Below are positions 36,781 through 47,660 of a DNA stretch of 64,000 nt, piece by piece. Location: contig CM032814.1 of NCBI GenBank assembly GCA_019155185.1, forward strand, positions 794,647 to 858,646. The letters run 5' to 3'. Position 1 is the first letter of the stretch; the number at the start of each line of letters is the position of its first letter. The stretch comes from Beaufortia kweichowensis. Lineage: Eukaryota > Chordata > Actinopteri > Cypriniformes > Gastromyzontidae. The translations under genes and the position numbers were made by a program. The notes beneath the pieces were generated by a model, which searched no databases, was not told the DNA's origin, and saw only the letters and a program-made list of their open reading frames with translations.

Positions 36781-37270
36781 CTAATGCTGATTTCCAGAGC
36801 TCCATTTCTTAGAAGGGAATTGGCCATCAGACGCAGAAACACTTATTTCCCATTATTTGGAGGTGGTGGTGCGGTTGGTGTCAGAAAAACACATTAGCAC
36901 CGAGCTCAATGTTCATTAGCAGATGAGACTGACGGCAGGTATGTTGTCCCATTAATTAAAATAATCACATCATAGGTGCTGGAATAATTCATTAACTCAA
37001 ATTTAGTTAAGGCTTAATTTAATATGTCAGTGCTGGTCAGGAGAACAGAAGAAGAAAGGAAAGACTACGAGGATATTACACCACAGGATTGAAATTGTCA
37101 ATTTGTGTTGGGCCGCCCCGCTGGGGACAGCTTTCCCTGTTTCTGCAGATCTATCATTTAAAAATATAAAAAAGAGGCAAACGTGGGGGGATAGAAATCA
37201 GTCGCCTACTATTTTTAACTGCCCCATAAATCTGCTTTTAAATTCCCTTCCATTTAAAATACCCTGGTGA
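36781..37270. other. Complex patch, strong CNE candidate
   Basis: Non-repetitive, with repeated homeodomain-type cores (CATTAGC, TTCATTAGCAG, CCCATTAATTAAAATAATCA, TTCATTAACTC) and no coding frame. The texture is that of vertebrate developmental enhancers. Conservation was not tested. Confidence 0.4.
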
Positions 37271-37335
37271 AGCATGCCTTCATACGGCCTGTTAAGTACC
37301 ACAATCCATGCATGGCTCTACATTCATCCTAACAG
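37271..37335. other. Short spacer
   Basis: Unremarkable sequence before the SINE-like head. Confidence 0.5.
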
Positions 37336-37445
37336 TGTAATTGGTACAGCTCCCTCGGCTGGTGGCTCAGTTAGTGGTCCTCCCCCAGGCCTGCAACCAG
37401 GAGAAATCCCAAACCACCCCGGGATCCCATGCTCAAAAACCCGCC
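37336..37445 (+). mobile_element. SINE-like element with tRNA-derived head, degenerate
   Basis: TGGCTCAGTTAGTGG at 37363-37377 fits a pol III A box. After CAGGCCTGCAACCAGGAGA comes a degenerate B-box region ending in CCCCGGGATCCC, in the layout of a tRNA-derived head. The first 32 bp recur exactly at 36125-36156. No L2-like tail follows: the sequence passes into an AGAGAAAGAGAGAGAG run at about 37446. The family is not identified. Confidence 0.5.
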
Positions 37446-37737
37446 AGAGAAAGAGAGAGAGCTACTGTACCCCTTCTTCAAACATTTCCTCCTCTCCAAC
37501 TAATAATTTCACTAAAGGCAAGTATGTGTGTGTTAAGGACCTCCTTCAAAATGTACAATTAAGATAAATAATTGACAGCGCAAAACCAAAACAAATAATA
37601 AAAAACATGAGAGTTACACAAATAGTGTCTATATTGCTACTTTTTCGAATCAAAAACTGTCTATAAACAGTGGATACAATTTCAGATGGAGTCAGCGTCT
37701 CTTTAGCCCCCATTGAGTATTTTAAATGATAAACATA
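37446..37737. other. Intergenic DNA, nothing recognised
   Basis: Begins with a short GA run, then AT-rich sequence with no feature. Confidence 0.45.
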
Positions 37738-38260
37738 AAGGGTTCTTTCACATCTATAGTTTGGTTTATTTGGTCCGGACCATAGGCAAAAAATAAACAT
37801 TGTAGTGTTTTTAGACGTTTTTTTTTTTCACACTACAGTGACTCCTCTGGTCTGAACCAGACAAAACGAACCAAAATGTAGTCACGTGACAAAGTCCACA
37901 TTACTCGTTGGTCACATGTGTCTCTTAAAGTAATTCCTAAACTGTTTTTTGATTGATCAGAATTAACGTGCGGGAAAATTTCTACGGAACATCCAGAAGT
38001 AAACAAAGGTTAAGTCCAAAAAGGATTACTTTTTGCAGTTGGGTCTGTTCGAGGTTTGATCGTGTTCTTACCACAAACAAACCGCTCCAGTGTTCAATTT
38101 AAAGCGTACCGAGACCTGCTTGAAGGGATGGTCCCGGTACTAGCTTGTTCGGTCCGCTTTTGGTGCGCACCGGAGTGCGATTGCTGCATTCACAAACGGT
38201 GCCCAAACGGACCGCACCAAGAACTTTAGTATGATTCAACCGAACTAAGAGTGCACTGAA
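37738..38260. mobile_element. Fish MITE-like repeat with GGTCCGGACC and GGTGCGCACC cores
   Basis: Contains GGTTCTTTCACATCTATAGT, TTTGGTCCGGACCA, ACCGAGACC, TTGGTGCGCACCGGAGTGCG, ATTGCTGCATTCACAAACGG and CGGACCGCACCAAGA. This is vocabulary I recognise from an abundant teleost non-autonomous DNA element. The ends are diverged, so boundaries are approximate and no target duplication is visible. Non-coding. Confidence 0.6.
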
Positions 38261-38980
38261 TCGCTGGCACACCGCGCTTTTCAGAACGTTGAGATTTGTA
38301 AAAATCGACCCCTTTAAATATTTAAATCCCAGCCGCAAAAATGCTCCTGTGTCGGTGACGGATCATGAAAAGCTGGATTTATTCGTATTTGTTAAAAATA
38401 TTTTTTGTATTATTATTATATTATGTTTCATTTCACATTTTTATTTACAGCATTATTGTAATAGGCTGTATATTCACTTATTGGAAGAAAACCAGGAGCT
38501 TATCGCGACACTAAACTGCCCAGAACAACCAAGAACTGCCTCATCTTACGTTCCCTGACATTGTGAACTACTTATTATTTGGAGTAAGTGCATACACTTT
38601 GTAGGAATTAAAAAATGTAAATCGCTGGAAGCTCACAAACATGAAACATAGAACTGAACACACTAGCCGAAAAGAAGAGCTATCCTTCAAAAATGGCATG
38701 ATTCGTGTTTAAAATGCGAAGATTCGATTGTAAGATTGGTAGTCAAATCAGGATCCTCCCATCGAAGCAACGAATCTTCAACTATTCAGGGTCACCCCTA
38801 AAATTATCATAGCAATTTCATATTTGGTAAACAATCCCTTTGACTCAAAAATCATATAAATATCAGATGGAGTTGGAACATAAATCTACATTAGACTTGA
38901 ACCTGAGTGGAAGCTTTGCCTCTTGGAAGTCCACCGCATCCCACTGGTGTGTGTACATGTTAAAGGGCAGTTCTACAGGA
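38261..38980. other. Intergenic DNA, one possible repeat
   Basis: 38680-38810 contains GCGAAGATTCGATTGTAAG, CATCGAAGCAACGAATCTTC and ACTATTCAGGGTCACCCCTA, reminiscent of a fish GAATCTTCGACTATTCGGG repeat. The rest is featureless. Confidence 0.35.
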
Positions 38981-39370
38981 AACAGATAAAACACATCACA
39001 CACACACCATCATCATGGGCGCATTTCCTGAGCGGCACCATGCATGCTACAATTACGAGCAGGAGCTCGGACAAAAGTCTGAGAGTGGGGTGGCATAAGG
39101 CCGACTGGCAGCGAGTTTCACCTGCAGCTAAACTCAGAGGAGGGGCCGGAGAGGGTGAGCGGCGAATAATCAAGCCCAGCGCTAATTTAGAGACTCCAGC
39201 TGCTCCTGCCAGAGGGGCCCAGGAACACCTACCACTAACCCCAGACACTCTCGCTCGCTCCTCGTTCCTGTTAATCATCCCCCACTCGACCCACCTCCTC
39301 GTCCCTGTGTTTCATGCATGCCAAAACAAAGAGGCTGCAGTGTCAAACACCTTCAAATGTCATTAGATTT
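38981..39370. other. GC-rich complex island, CNE candidate
   Basis: One of the more GC-rich stretches in the window. It is open for up to 147 codons on plus (38923-39366) and 101 on minus (38973-39278). Being open on both strands with no domain suggests GC composition rather than coding. Conserved non-coding DNA is possible. Confidence 0.35.
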
Positions 39371-39802
39371 GGAGTTGCTCTGCAGAGACGGGGTGTGTTT
39401 GTAGATGTTTGTATTTCCTGCTTGCACCTTATATGGGCATTATCAATTAACAGCTTTTTAAGCTCATTTGTTTCCCTTTAAGTGTTTTCCTTGAGATGTT
39501 TAAAAATATATTTATATATGTTTCAAAATCAAATACATGTAGAAATGTAACGGCAGCACAAACATGGTAGTATGAAAGCAACATGATTAAAGTATTGTAC
39601 AGTCTGCATGTGCAGACATTTTTACAGAACACACAACTCTTCACATAGTAAAGTTGAGTCCACAGCAGGGGTCTGTAATGCAGGTTTACCCTACAAACCA
39701 ATGTGCCATTCAATGTGCCCCCTAAACACATGAGCCTGTGCGAGATTTCTAAACTCTGTACAGCCTTTTAATAGACTGTTTGTTTGTTTTACAGAAAACA
39801 TA
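39371..39802. other. Intergenic DNA, nothing recognised
   Basis: AT-rich, with no gene. Confidence 0.45.
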
Positions 39803-39940
39803 CAATTACATTACTTTTCTGCATTTGGCAGAAGCTTTTATCCAAAGCGACATTTTTATTAGTATGGTGAAATCACTTGGATCAAACCCATGACCTGTGC
39901 ATTGCTGGCGCCATGCTTTTACCAGCTGATCTACAGAAAA
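39803..39940 (-). mobile_element. tRNA-derived SINE of a second family
   Basis: On the minus strand the head reads TGTAGATCAGCTGGTAAAAG (A-box region) and GGGTTTGATCC (degenerate B box, complement of 39879-39889). It ends with the shared fish tail GTCGCTTTGGATAAAAGCTT / CTGCCAAATGCAG. The head differs from the SINEs at 23951 and 33261, so a different tRNA ancestor carries a similar tail. The copy is internally shortened. Confidence 0.8.
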
Positions 39941-40285
39941 GGGAAAGCTGTATCAATGCACATTATACTAATTATCATACAAAATATGTTTTACTGTAAA
40001 CATGATATTTTATACAATAAATGCTGACCTTAAACAATATAGAACATGGGGCAATTTGTTAGCATTGTATTTACTATTCATGATCTAAAGAAATGACAGT
40101 TTTGATCTGAAAGTTATAGTTTGTTTTTACATTGATTGTGTTGTCATAGGTTTAATTATTACTTTCTGTAGAGTATGTAAAAACTTTAGATCGGGATATA
40201 TCATGTCAAATCAGAACATAGTATACGGTTATACAGCAGAATATAAAATATATATCGCATTTTGCTAAAAGCTCTGGCATTCAGG
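39941..40285. other. AT-rich intergenic DNA
   Basis: No feature recognised. Confidence 0.45.
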
Positions 40286-40560
40286 ATTCATTTGATTTAT
40301 TTGTCACATACACAATTACATTGAGAACATAACCAGCAGTAAAATGTATATCAGGTCCGCTCTATAGACTGTGCAAAAGAAAAAGTACATAAAAAATATG
40401 TACATAAGTATATAAGAAATCAAGCATCCATATATAATTAAAATCACTATCCATAAATATAAACAAACATGAAAGGAACCGTTTCTGCATCCCTTAAAAA
40501 TCACACTCAGAGACACAGACACACCCACATGTAAGAACAACAGAACAACAGTAAACGCAA
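40286..40560. repeat. Possible interspersed repeat fragment
   Basis: Starts ATTCATTTGATTTATTTGTC, ACATACACAATTACATTGAG, and continues through GGTCCGCTCTATAGACTGTGCAAAAG. Similar text is common at the 3' ends of fish retroelements. The family is not assigned. Confidence 0.35.
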
Positions 40561-40599
40561 TAGTGTTGGATGATCATATGATGAAAGATTGTGTACTTT

Positions 40600-40960
40600 T
40601 CTCATCTCCCCTTCGACTTGGAGCGCATGATTAAATAAAAACCCTGCCTGAGTTTCACTAAACACATTAGAGCAATCACATTCCCCAGACAGAGATTAAG
40701 GGACTGGTCTCATCAGATTGGATTACTCAGGACAACGTGCTTGCTCTGTCTCACCACTGAACGCCTAACATCGGGACACTCACATATCCTTTATTGCACC
40801 TTGATTTTGTCTAATTTTACAAAGCTTTCAATCATTTCTCATGTGAGAGGAGATAAGGGTTGTGGGAGAGTGTTTAAGGTTGAAGCCTGCGGCGCAGTGA
40901 GCCGTGATACCGTAATGATGACAGATCATATGAGTGATTGACATTACGCCACATTCAGCA
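40600..40960. other. Complex patch, CNE candidate
   Basis: Non-repetitive sequence with TCAGATTGGATTACTCAGG (OTX/paired-like GGATTA core) and TGATTGACA at 40935-40943 (PBX/MEIS-type site). The 66-codon frame inside has no domain. Enhancer-like by motif content only. Confidence 0.35.
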
Positions 40961-41584
40961 AAAGCCACAGGTTGACGGCACACAAAAATAGAGGGAAATT
41001 TGGAGAAAGCCAGAACATTGCGTTTAGAAGTACCATTACAGGCAGAATGTTAAAGATTGACCAAAAACTAGAAAATATTTAATATTTAGGATCAATGTTT
41101 TTTAGCCATTTTAATTGCGTGTTAGCATACTTATTGAGTTAATAGGAGGCGTGTGTCGGGCGTGTCTTGGATGTTACAGACGCTGTGGGAAGATTCCTTA
41201 GATGCCCAGTTTGATTAAACTTTTAGGATTGTAGCACAAACACACACTGGACATGAACTGACAGGCAGTTAGATCATCTCCACACCCTCTTCTGCGTCGC
41301 TGCATACTGAAATGCGTTCATTCTTAAGGGTTAAATATCATTACTTGGCCACAGGTACGATCTTTAAACATCTCTGAAGTTTGTTACATCCGTTCTCACG
41401 GAGCATTTGGTTACTGGAGACTTTCGGTGTCGCTTTCATTTTGCCACAGGATATCAGAGCAGATTTGAAATGAGCGTAATTCACTACTTCTGATATTTAT
41501 CTGGATCTATTCCAGAATGCTGCTGAGACGTGTGTGTGGTAAAAGTCTTAACCGCCTACATTGCGGGGACCGGACAGCTGTAAA
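40961..41584. other. Intergenic DNA, partly complex
   Basis: 41270-41560 is unique-looking with moderate GC and may be conserved. No gene. Confidence 0.35.
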
Positions 41585-41690
41585 TGATGGACATACTAAA
41601 TTATGTTTATTTAAAAAATGACTTTTGAACAAACTGTACATTTTTAATTAAACATCATTCATTATAATTTAAAACGTCCCCACAAGCTTA
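41585..41690. repeat. GTCCCCACA interspersed repeat, small fragment
   Basis: GACATACTAAATTATGTTTA, TTTAAAAAATGAC and AACGTCCCCACAAGC match landmark words of the copy at 42700-42935. Strongly decayed. Confidence 0.4.
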
Positions 41691-42699
41691 AAAATAATTC
41701 TGTCTATGTTTTGGTTTACCAGGACAATGCAAACTAAATCAGTAACCAGCCAATGACCATGACTGCATAAAACACAGTAACAGTAAACAACAATAACAAC
41801 AGCACACGAGCCAAAGCACACACGCACAAACATACCGTCTAAGAAGGCCATATTCATCACCGTATGGCAAGTGAATGGCAGATCGCTCCATCATGCGCCT
41901 GTGTCACACTGCTCAACCCTCATTCACATTTTAAACATTCAATCATTTGGCTCTCACAGCTTAAATACAGCCTACAGCCACACACAAACACACACATTTA
42001 CTTGTCCAGTACTGTAAGATTACAATAAAAACTCTTAGAGCTGTTTCAATATTGCTTTTATAAGTATTGTACTGGCAACTAGAGTTGATGAAAATCGCAG
42101 CGCTTGTCTGGTAAATGTGTGTGTGGAGACATCACTGGTATTAAAAATCAAACCTGCAAAACAAAAATTAAAGAATCCCTTATATTTATTCTCTTCCTCT
42201 TAAATATGAAAAACTATGAATTTTCTAAGGCATCTACGAGTCAAACGTGTGTGAGCATGTTACTACACTTTTACACCCAAACAACAACATGGTTTTTATC
42301 GTTTAACTTTAGAACGACATGTACATGTTCCAAAAAAATGCAGTACTGTTTTCCAAATGGCATGTAGCGTGTGTTAGTGGTATGGTACACCTCCTTACTC
42401 GCAGGTGACTGGTTAGCTGTGAGAATAGAAGGTTATCTCAAAGCCAATCAGATGGTGTCTTCCTTTAGCTCCCAGCTATAGCAAATTGAAAAGATCTGCA
42501 TCATGACAAACATGTCAGGGCAGAAGAGCTGAGCACAACACCTAATAAAAAAGCAGGCAATAAAACAGGTGTGTAGTTTGTGCCAATGGATTTGTGATGG
42601 TGACACACATTGTGTTGTGTTTTTTTTCTCTAACCGAACACACGTGGCCTAAGGTCAAACATACAAATCCTCTCTACCTCAGGTGTGTGTGTGTGTACA
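41691..42699. other. Intergenic DNA, nothing firm
   Basis: No gene. Short TG runs occur near 42681-42695. Frames of 63-87 codons have no domain. Confidence 0.4.
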
Positions 42700-42935
42700 G
42701 GTTTTTATACATAGTGAGGTCCAAACGTCACCACAATGATAGTCTAAATCACCTAAACTGTCAACCACATAAACACTACATTTCAAATTGATAATTAAAC
42801 ATACTAAATGATGTTTATTTAAAAATGTAAAAATGCAGCAAGGTTTGTGTGGGAGTTGGGTTTAGATGTAGGATGAGTGTTACAGGATACAGTAAAAAAC
42901 TATCTTTGTCTATGGAAGGTCCTCACAGATCTCTG
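42700..42935 (+). repeat. GTCCCCACA interspersed repeat, best copy
   Basis: Contains ATAGTGAGGTCCAAACGTCA, CATACTAAATGATGTTTA, AAAAATGTAAAAATGCAGCA, GGTTTGTGTGGGAGTTGGGT, GTTACAGGATACAGTAAAAA and TGTCTATGGAAGGTCCTCAC, in the order of the full-length cyprinid repeat. It is followed by TG units, as is usual for this repeat. The other pieces are at 2945, 6570 and 41585. Confidence 0.75.
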
Positions 42936-43431
42936 GATCTGTGGGTGTGTGTGTGCGTGTTTATATTAGCAATGGCACCCTAAAGGATAAGCACACACAC
43001 AGGGCTGGGTTGAGCCAGGGGGTTTTAGGAAAGCCCTGCTGTTTTAACCACATCTATGCTTTTTATACATGAGTGCTATGTTATTGAATGTTTGTTTGTC
43101 TCTTTGTCATTTATAAAAGCATTATTGTGGAAAATATTTGGTGTTAGATAATGTGTGAAAAATATATGTGCATGTGTAAATGGAAATATTGTGTTTGTTA
43201 AATATTATTATTGAGGTGTAATAGTATTTACATGTCAAGTAAGGGCCCACAATGATCATAATTGATTAATCTATGAAAGAACTATAGGGTCTATAAAAGT
43301 ATGTGAAAGTACTGTTTAGTTTGTGTGTTTTGTATTAGTAGGTTTTGAAAAAATTCTCATACCCAGTGTGGGAGCTGTCAAACACCACTAGTCTCAGCTT
43401 GCAGAACTAGTTTAAAGACTGCTTTTATTAG

Positions 43432-43432
<1 letters not shown>
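42936..43432. other. Intergenic DNA, nothing recognised
   Basis: Begins with a short TG microsatellite (about 42941-42960). The rest is AT-rich. Confidence 0.5.
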
Positions 43433-43475
<43 letters not shown>

Positions 43476-43488
43476 CACACACACACAC
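43433..43488. repeat. (CT)20 plus short (CA) microsatellite
   Basis: About 20 CT units at 43433-43473, then a CA run at 43476-43488. Confidence 0.97.
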
Positions 43489-45420
43489 CTCCTCAACATC
43501 ACACAGGTGAGTCACTACTTAAACTTCCAGAATGTGAGACACAGACAGGAAATTAGAGAGACTAGCTCTGTTACAAACACTAGTAACTTCATGTCTACTG
43601 TCTACGTGGGCAGCTGCCTTTAAAGGCATCTGAACTGTAATGCTCCCTTACAAGTGGCTTATTTGCAATGCATAGGCAGTGATCAAATGCACATAATAAT
43701 CTAAATGAAGCGCACACGAGATTTGGCTTTCAATAACATGTTGCTAAGCTAATAAAATGCTGGCCTAATAAAATTTTCAACCCAGTCGCTAAATTAAGAT
43801 GGTTGGACCATGTTACTGGGTTATTTTCTCAGCGTCCGGTAGTTTTTGTGTAATGCAGTATTTGCTGTATTTGTATAAATGTTTTTCATCTCTGATCCAT
43901 AGCTTTACATAAGAAAATGCAAAGAATGTAAAACAGGACAGTTCACATGACATTTACTGTTATTAGAAGTAACATAAGCTTCGTCAATTTTAAAATAAAT
44001 ATTTAACTTATTATAATTATTACTATTTATTGCATTGTTTATAAGATTATCACTACTTCACACATTAGACAATTAACCCATTAAGTTATCTTAATAATCT
44101 AAATTAAAATTACCATGGTTGGGCTTGTTCATCTTGGGTTGCAAAAGAACAAAAACTGGGTTATTTTCAGTAATTTTTTAGTTTAGTAATAATATTTGTA
44201 TTAATATAATATTATAAAAAATATAATATATAATATAACAAAATACAACATTGCTATACAATTTGCTGCCTACTTTTTTATACAAATAAAGTTGCACAAC
44301 TATGATGCCTTGAAAGCTGTCATTCATTAAATTCAACACAGAACATTGTATTATAATGCAATAAATAAAGGAGAGCAAACATTGCAAATGTTTGGACAGC
44401 ATCGACATTATAAACAGCACTGACAAGAGTACACAAAAAATGTCATGCTCCAACATACATTATATCCAATTTTTTATACAATTACCACAAGCTGTCAAAT
44501 GCAGCTTTACAGGGCTGTGCCATATAGCTAAAACACTATTGGTTATTTTTACCACGTGGGGAGGGGTTATTACAGTATGTCAGTACAGTATGTCTCACAC
44601 TGTCAACTTGTTTCAGTTTAAATTCCATGCACTTATGTGGACCATTAAACACTGCCTTGAAGTTCCATGAATTTTGTTTAATGTTGGCTGTGTGTGGGTG
44701 GGTGTGAACAGGTTTTAGGTAATAATAAAGTAGGGTGGTGTAAATAAACACACAGAAGGTTTACATGGGCAGTTATCAAGCCACTGCAGGTTTTTGTTTA
44801 GTCAAGCCACAAGCTTAATCTCTCGGTCCAAGAGTACATAACACTGTGGGTAATCAAATATTTATATTATATACTATTGTATATTTATATTATATATTGA
44901 TTTTAATATATTTTAATAATATTATAATTCAAAGCATAATGAGGTCAGTTGGTAAAGTAAAATTTCATTTTGACAAAGGCACCCTCATGACATTGGTTTT
45001 TACACACACACAAACAAATTATAGGAAATATTTTATTAGCTTATTTGTAACAAATACAAGGAAAAATTTTTTTCCTATCAACTTAGTAAAAGTAGTTTAT
45101 TCAAAATAAAGTATTTACTCTAAAGTAGTTCCAGTTTTTTTTCTTCATGATGATAATATAAAATTAGAACAAATAAATAAATAAGCAGATAATAGAACAT
45201 TTTGAAGAATAAATTAATATTGATACTTGTTTACAGGTGTTTCTTTTTCACTACTGCAAAGAAATGGGTATGTGTGTGCTCTCTCTCTCAAACCTCTGTT
45301 ACTCGCTCTAAAACAACGCTTTAGATATAGCAACATGGGCTTAAAACTATAACCTGACAAATCTCTAAAAGTAAAACATCTGAACAATGTCTTGTGGTGT
45401 GGTAACCGTGGTATAAGCTT
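43489..45420. other. Intergenic DNA, nothing firm
   Basis: No supported gene. AT-rich from 43980 to 45220, with (TA)-rich stretches near 44210 and 44880. The 92-codon frames at 44178-44456 and 44392-44670 are composition-driven. Confidence 0.45.
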
Positions 45421-45558
45421 AATAATTGACTCCGGTCCCTTAATTTATTAGAAAGAAAATGCACACCTGTGGTGTTACCACGCTTCACGTCACGGCTGCA
45501 TTACCACCTATGGTTTGCATTATCTTTCTAATAATTCATCGGCCTGTTGTCAATTATT
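45421..45558. repeat. 138-bp gap-free imperfect palindrome
   Basis: The first 60 bases align without gaps to the reverse complement of the last 60, with roughly 43 of 60 positions matching by eye. The outermost 10 bp (AATAATTGAC / GTCAATTATT) pair perfectly, as does most of TTATTAGAAAGA-AATGCA. The centre at 45489/45490 lies in CTTCACGTCACGG. The arms carry homeodomain-like TAATTATTAG, octamer-like ATGCAAA and ACACCTGTGGTGT words. No terminal features of a known transposon were seen. It could be an ancient fold-back element, a symmetric enhancer or an RNA hairpin. Confidence 0.85.
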
Positions 45559-45741
45559 CCTTACATAATATACAGTACCAAAACATGTGGATGGGCTAAC
45601 ACATAATATAGGTGAGGTGGTGAATGCTGGGATTGAATGACATAACAATTTTTTAAATAAGCATTTGCTTACATACCCACATACTGTAACTGGTGGCATG
45701 ACTGTATTCACATGGGGTTCCAGGAAGAGACAATTGAGGCA
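45559..45741. other. Intergenic spacer
   Basis: Nothing recognised between the palindrome and the MITE. Confidence 0.45.
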
Positions 45742-45991
45742 ATGTGATGTAACTATATATGACCTAAAGCCTAAAAATCTAATTCTGAGGTAACAAGCGT
45801 CAAAGTTTGATTTTACCTATTAATTTCACTTTGATTTCAATCTTCGACATGGTCTTACTCTGTCAAAATGTAAGATATCCAGGTTATATTTTCACAGAAT
45901 GTTTTTAATATTTTTAGGATGATTTTATGTAGAAAACAGTAAATCACAAAAAAATGACTTTAGCCTGGTTTTCACATGCAGGATTACATTT
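45742..45991. mobile_element. MITE with TGTGACCCTG-type ends, copy 2 (diverged)
   Basis: Same family and orientation as 1871-2127: CCTAAAAATCTAATTCTGAG, TTACTCTGTCAAAATGTAAG, TTTTCACAGAATGTTT, AGTAAATCACAAAAAAATGA and TTTCACATGCAGGATTACAT align block by block. Both termini have decayed (ATGTGATGTAAC at left, GGATTACAT at right). Non-coding; older than or mutated more than copy 1. Confidence 0.75.
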
Positions 45992-46619
45992 ATGTCATTT
46001 TTAATTATTAATGTAAAGTTAAATATGTTCATAAACAGTCTATAACATTTAATATAATTGGTTTTTGCACTAGCAAACTGACAAATATTCAAGAACCAAT
46101 GCAAGAACCAAGTTATTAATGAGAATATTAATTGTATTCTGTACAATTAAAACATAATAGTTTTCAGTCAGAAGAGATTTGTGAAACCACTGAATCCATT
46201 TTTGAGCCCTGTATAAAAAGATTTCTTAAATAAAATGATTGGTTTGCGTTTAACATAAGTAAGGAAGTTATACACATAAATTATGAGATAATTTTTGGGA
46301 GAACTTTTTTCCTTAAACAGAAATAATTATCATTTTCAATTGCCAAACTTCTTGTTTACTTAAAGTTGGAAGTCTATTAGTATATTAACTATAAAATGGT
46401 CAATGTTGAGAAAAACCCTAAAATATTTCTTCAAGAAGTCCACACAGAGCAGTAACACAGATAAAATCGCACAGGGTTGTTTTTAAAAATATAATGTAAT
46501 AATTTACAAATGAAGTGGGCTTATTTATATCTGACTAGTAAGATAAAACACCAAGCAATCGCACAAAACTGCACAGCAATGCAGAAAGCCTTTTCATACA
46601 TTCAAACATGCTCATAGTC
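45992..46619. other. AT-rich intergenic DNA
   Basis: No feature recognised. Confidence 0.45.
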
Positions 46620-46905
46620 ACTCATAACTCCCTAAAACACATAGCAACGCTCCGCACAACATCATTTTCACAACTCTACAGCAATGCCCTCACAACCACC
46701 CATCACTTATAAAACACAAAACACTCTTAGAACACCTAAGCAAATACATATTAATATGCAATGCAGTACAAAGCAATGCACTAATGGGCACTCAGAACAC
46801 CTTAGTGACGGCTCTGGAAACAACCCGGACCCACTTATCAACCACATAAGAACACTGCAGCAACAGCATAGCAATGCCCCGGCAACCTTCCTCAATGAGC
46901 TAGAA
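46620..46905. repeat. Decayed minisatellite of about 20-bp period
   Basis: Imperfect reiterations of words such as AGAACACCTTAG, CATAGCAATGCCC, GCAACCTTCC, CAACCACATAAGAACACT and ACATAGCAACGCTCC. The implied unit resembles ACACCCTAGCAACCACATAG, a minisatellite-like repeat common in cyprinids. Units have diverged heavily, so period and limits are approximate. A plus frame of 77 codons across it (46684-46917) is a by-product. Confidence 0.7.
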
Positions 46906-47289
46906 TCACGGTTGTGAGCTTTAATAATGTGCAAACACCACAATACTGTAGTGTGCTGATAGTGGTTGAGGTGTATGTGTGTGTGATGAGAAATGTATTG
47001 ATCTAAATGTTGTGTTTCCTACCATCGAACAGCATGCGATAATTGTGTGTTGAGACAGGCTGTATTGACTGACTACACAGAAGTGCTTTGTTGGTGTTAT
47101 ACGACTGTGACATGATGAAATAAACTCTTTTTTCTTTCAAAAGTAACAGCAAACAGATGAGTGTAACGTGTACTACTTCTGTTAGGCCTATTTCACCGGC
47201 TTCACAATCATTATCATAAAATTGCTGCGAGTGTGGGAATCTAAAAACATTGCACATGTGACTTTCATTATAAGTTCTCAGTTTTCTGT
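46906..47289. other. Intergenic DNA, nothing recognised
   Basis: No gene. The 97-codon minus frame at 47003-47296 has no domain. Confidence 0.45.
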
Positions 47290-47660
47290 TCATCAAGGTT
47301 TGTGCAGAACCCTCTCTGACCCCACAGAGGGTTATGAGCCCCCTCTAGCCCCAAAAAGACGGCTAAACCCAGAGCGGGAGTTCCTTCGTGACCTCGAGTA
47401 GCCTTTCACGCAAACCCTTAATGTGAGAACCACAGCAGCTGCAGCGGCCGCTCGATGAGAACTGCTGTAACACATCTATTAACTTTAGCGCCGCTACGGC
47501 GGCTAAAACCGAAGATACGTCCAACAAGCTGGAGCTTGCAGGCTAAATCCGTGGGTTCAACCACTCCTAAAGACGGAGCGTTCAGGTGAGACCAGGTCCA
47601 GGCCTGTATGATAATCAAGGGTAATGTTTGAGGCTGTTCCTCTTTGTCTTTGTCTCTCTG
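47290..47660. other. GC-rich complex island, CNE or promoter-like candidate
   Basis: Marked GC increase with several CpG-containing words (GCGGCCGCTCGATGAG, TTAGCGCCGCTACGGCGGCT) and no repeat signature. There is no recognisable exon, TATA box or coding frame. It might be a CpG-containing regulatory element, an unannotated non-coding transcript start, or conserved DNA. Confidence 0.35.

Noticed and set aside
38923..39366. 147-codon plus and 101-codon minus frames
   Set aside because: Open on both strands because of GC-rich composition; no motif, no splice context.
45421..45558. Pre-miRNA interpretation of the palindrome
   Set aside because: Pairing is spread over 138 bp with a poorly matched second decamer. 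A miRNA cannot be supported without small-RNA reads, so it is kept only as an unexplained palindrome.
46620..46905. CRISPR-like array
   Set aside because: Units are about 20 bp, heavily diverged and contiguous without spacers. It is a eukaryotic minisatellite.
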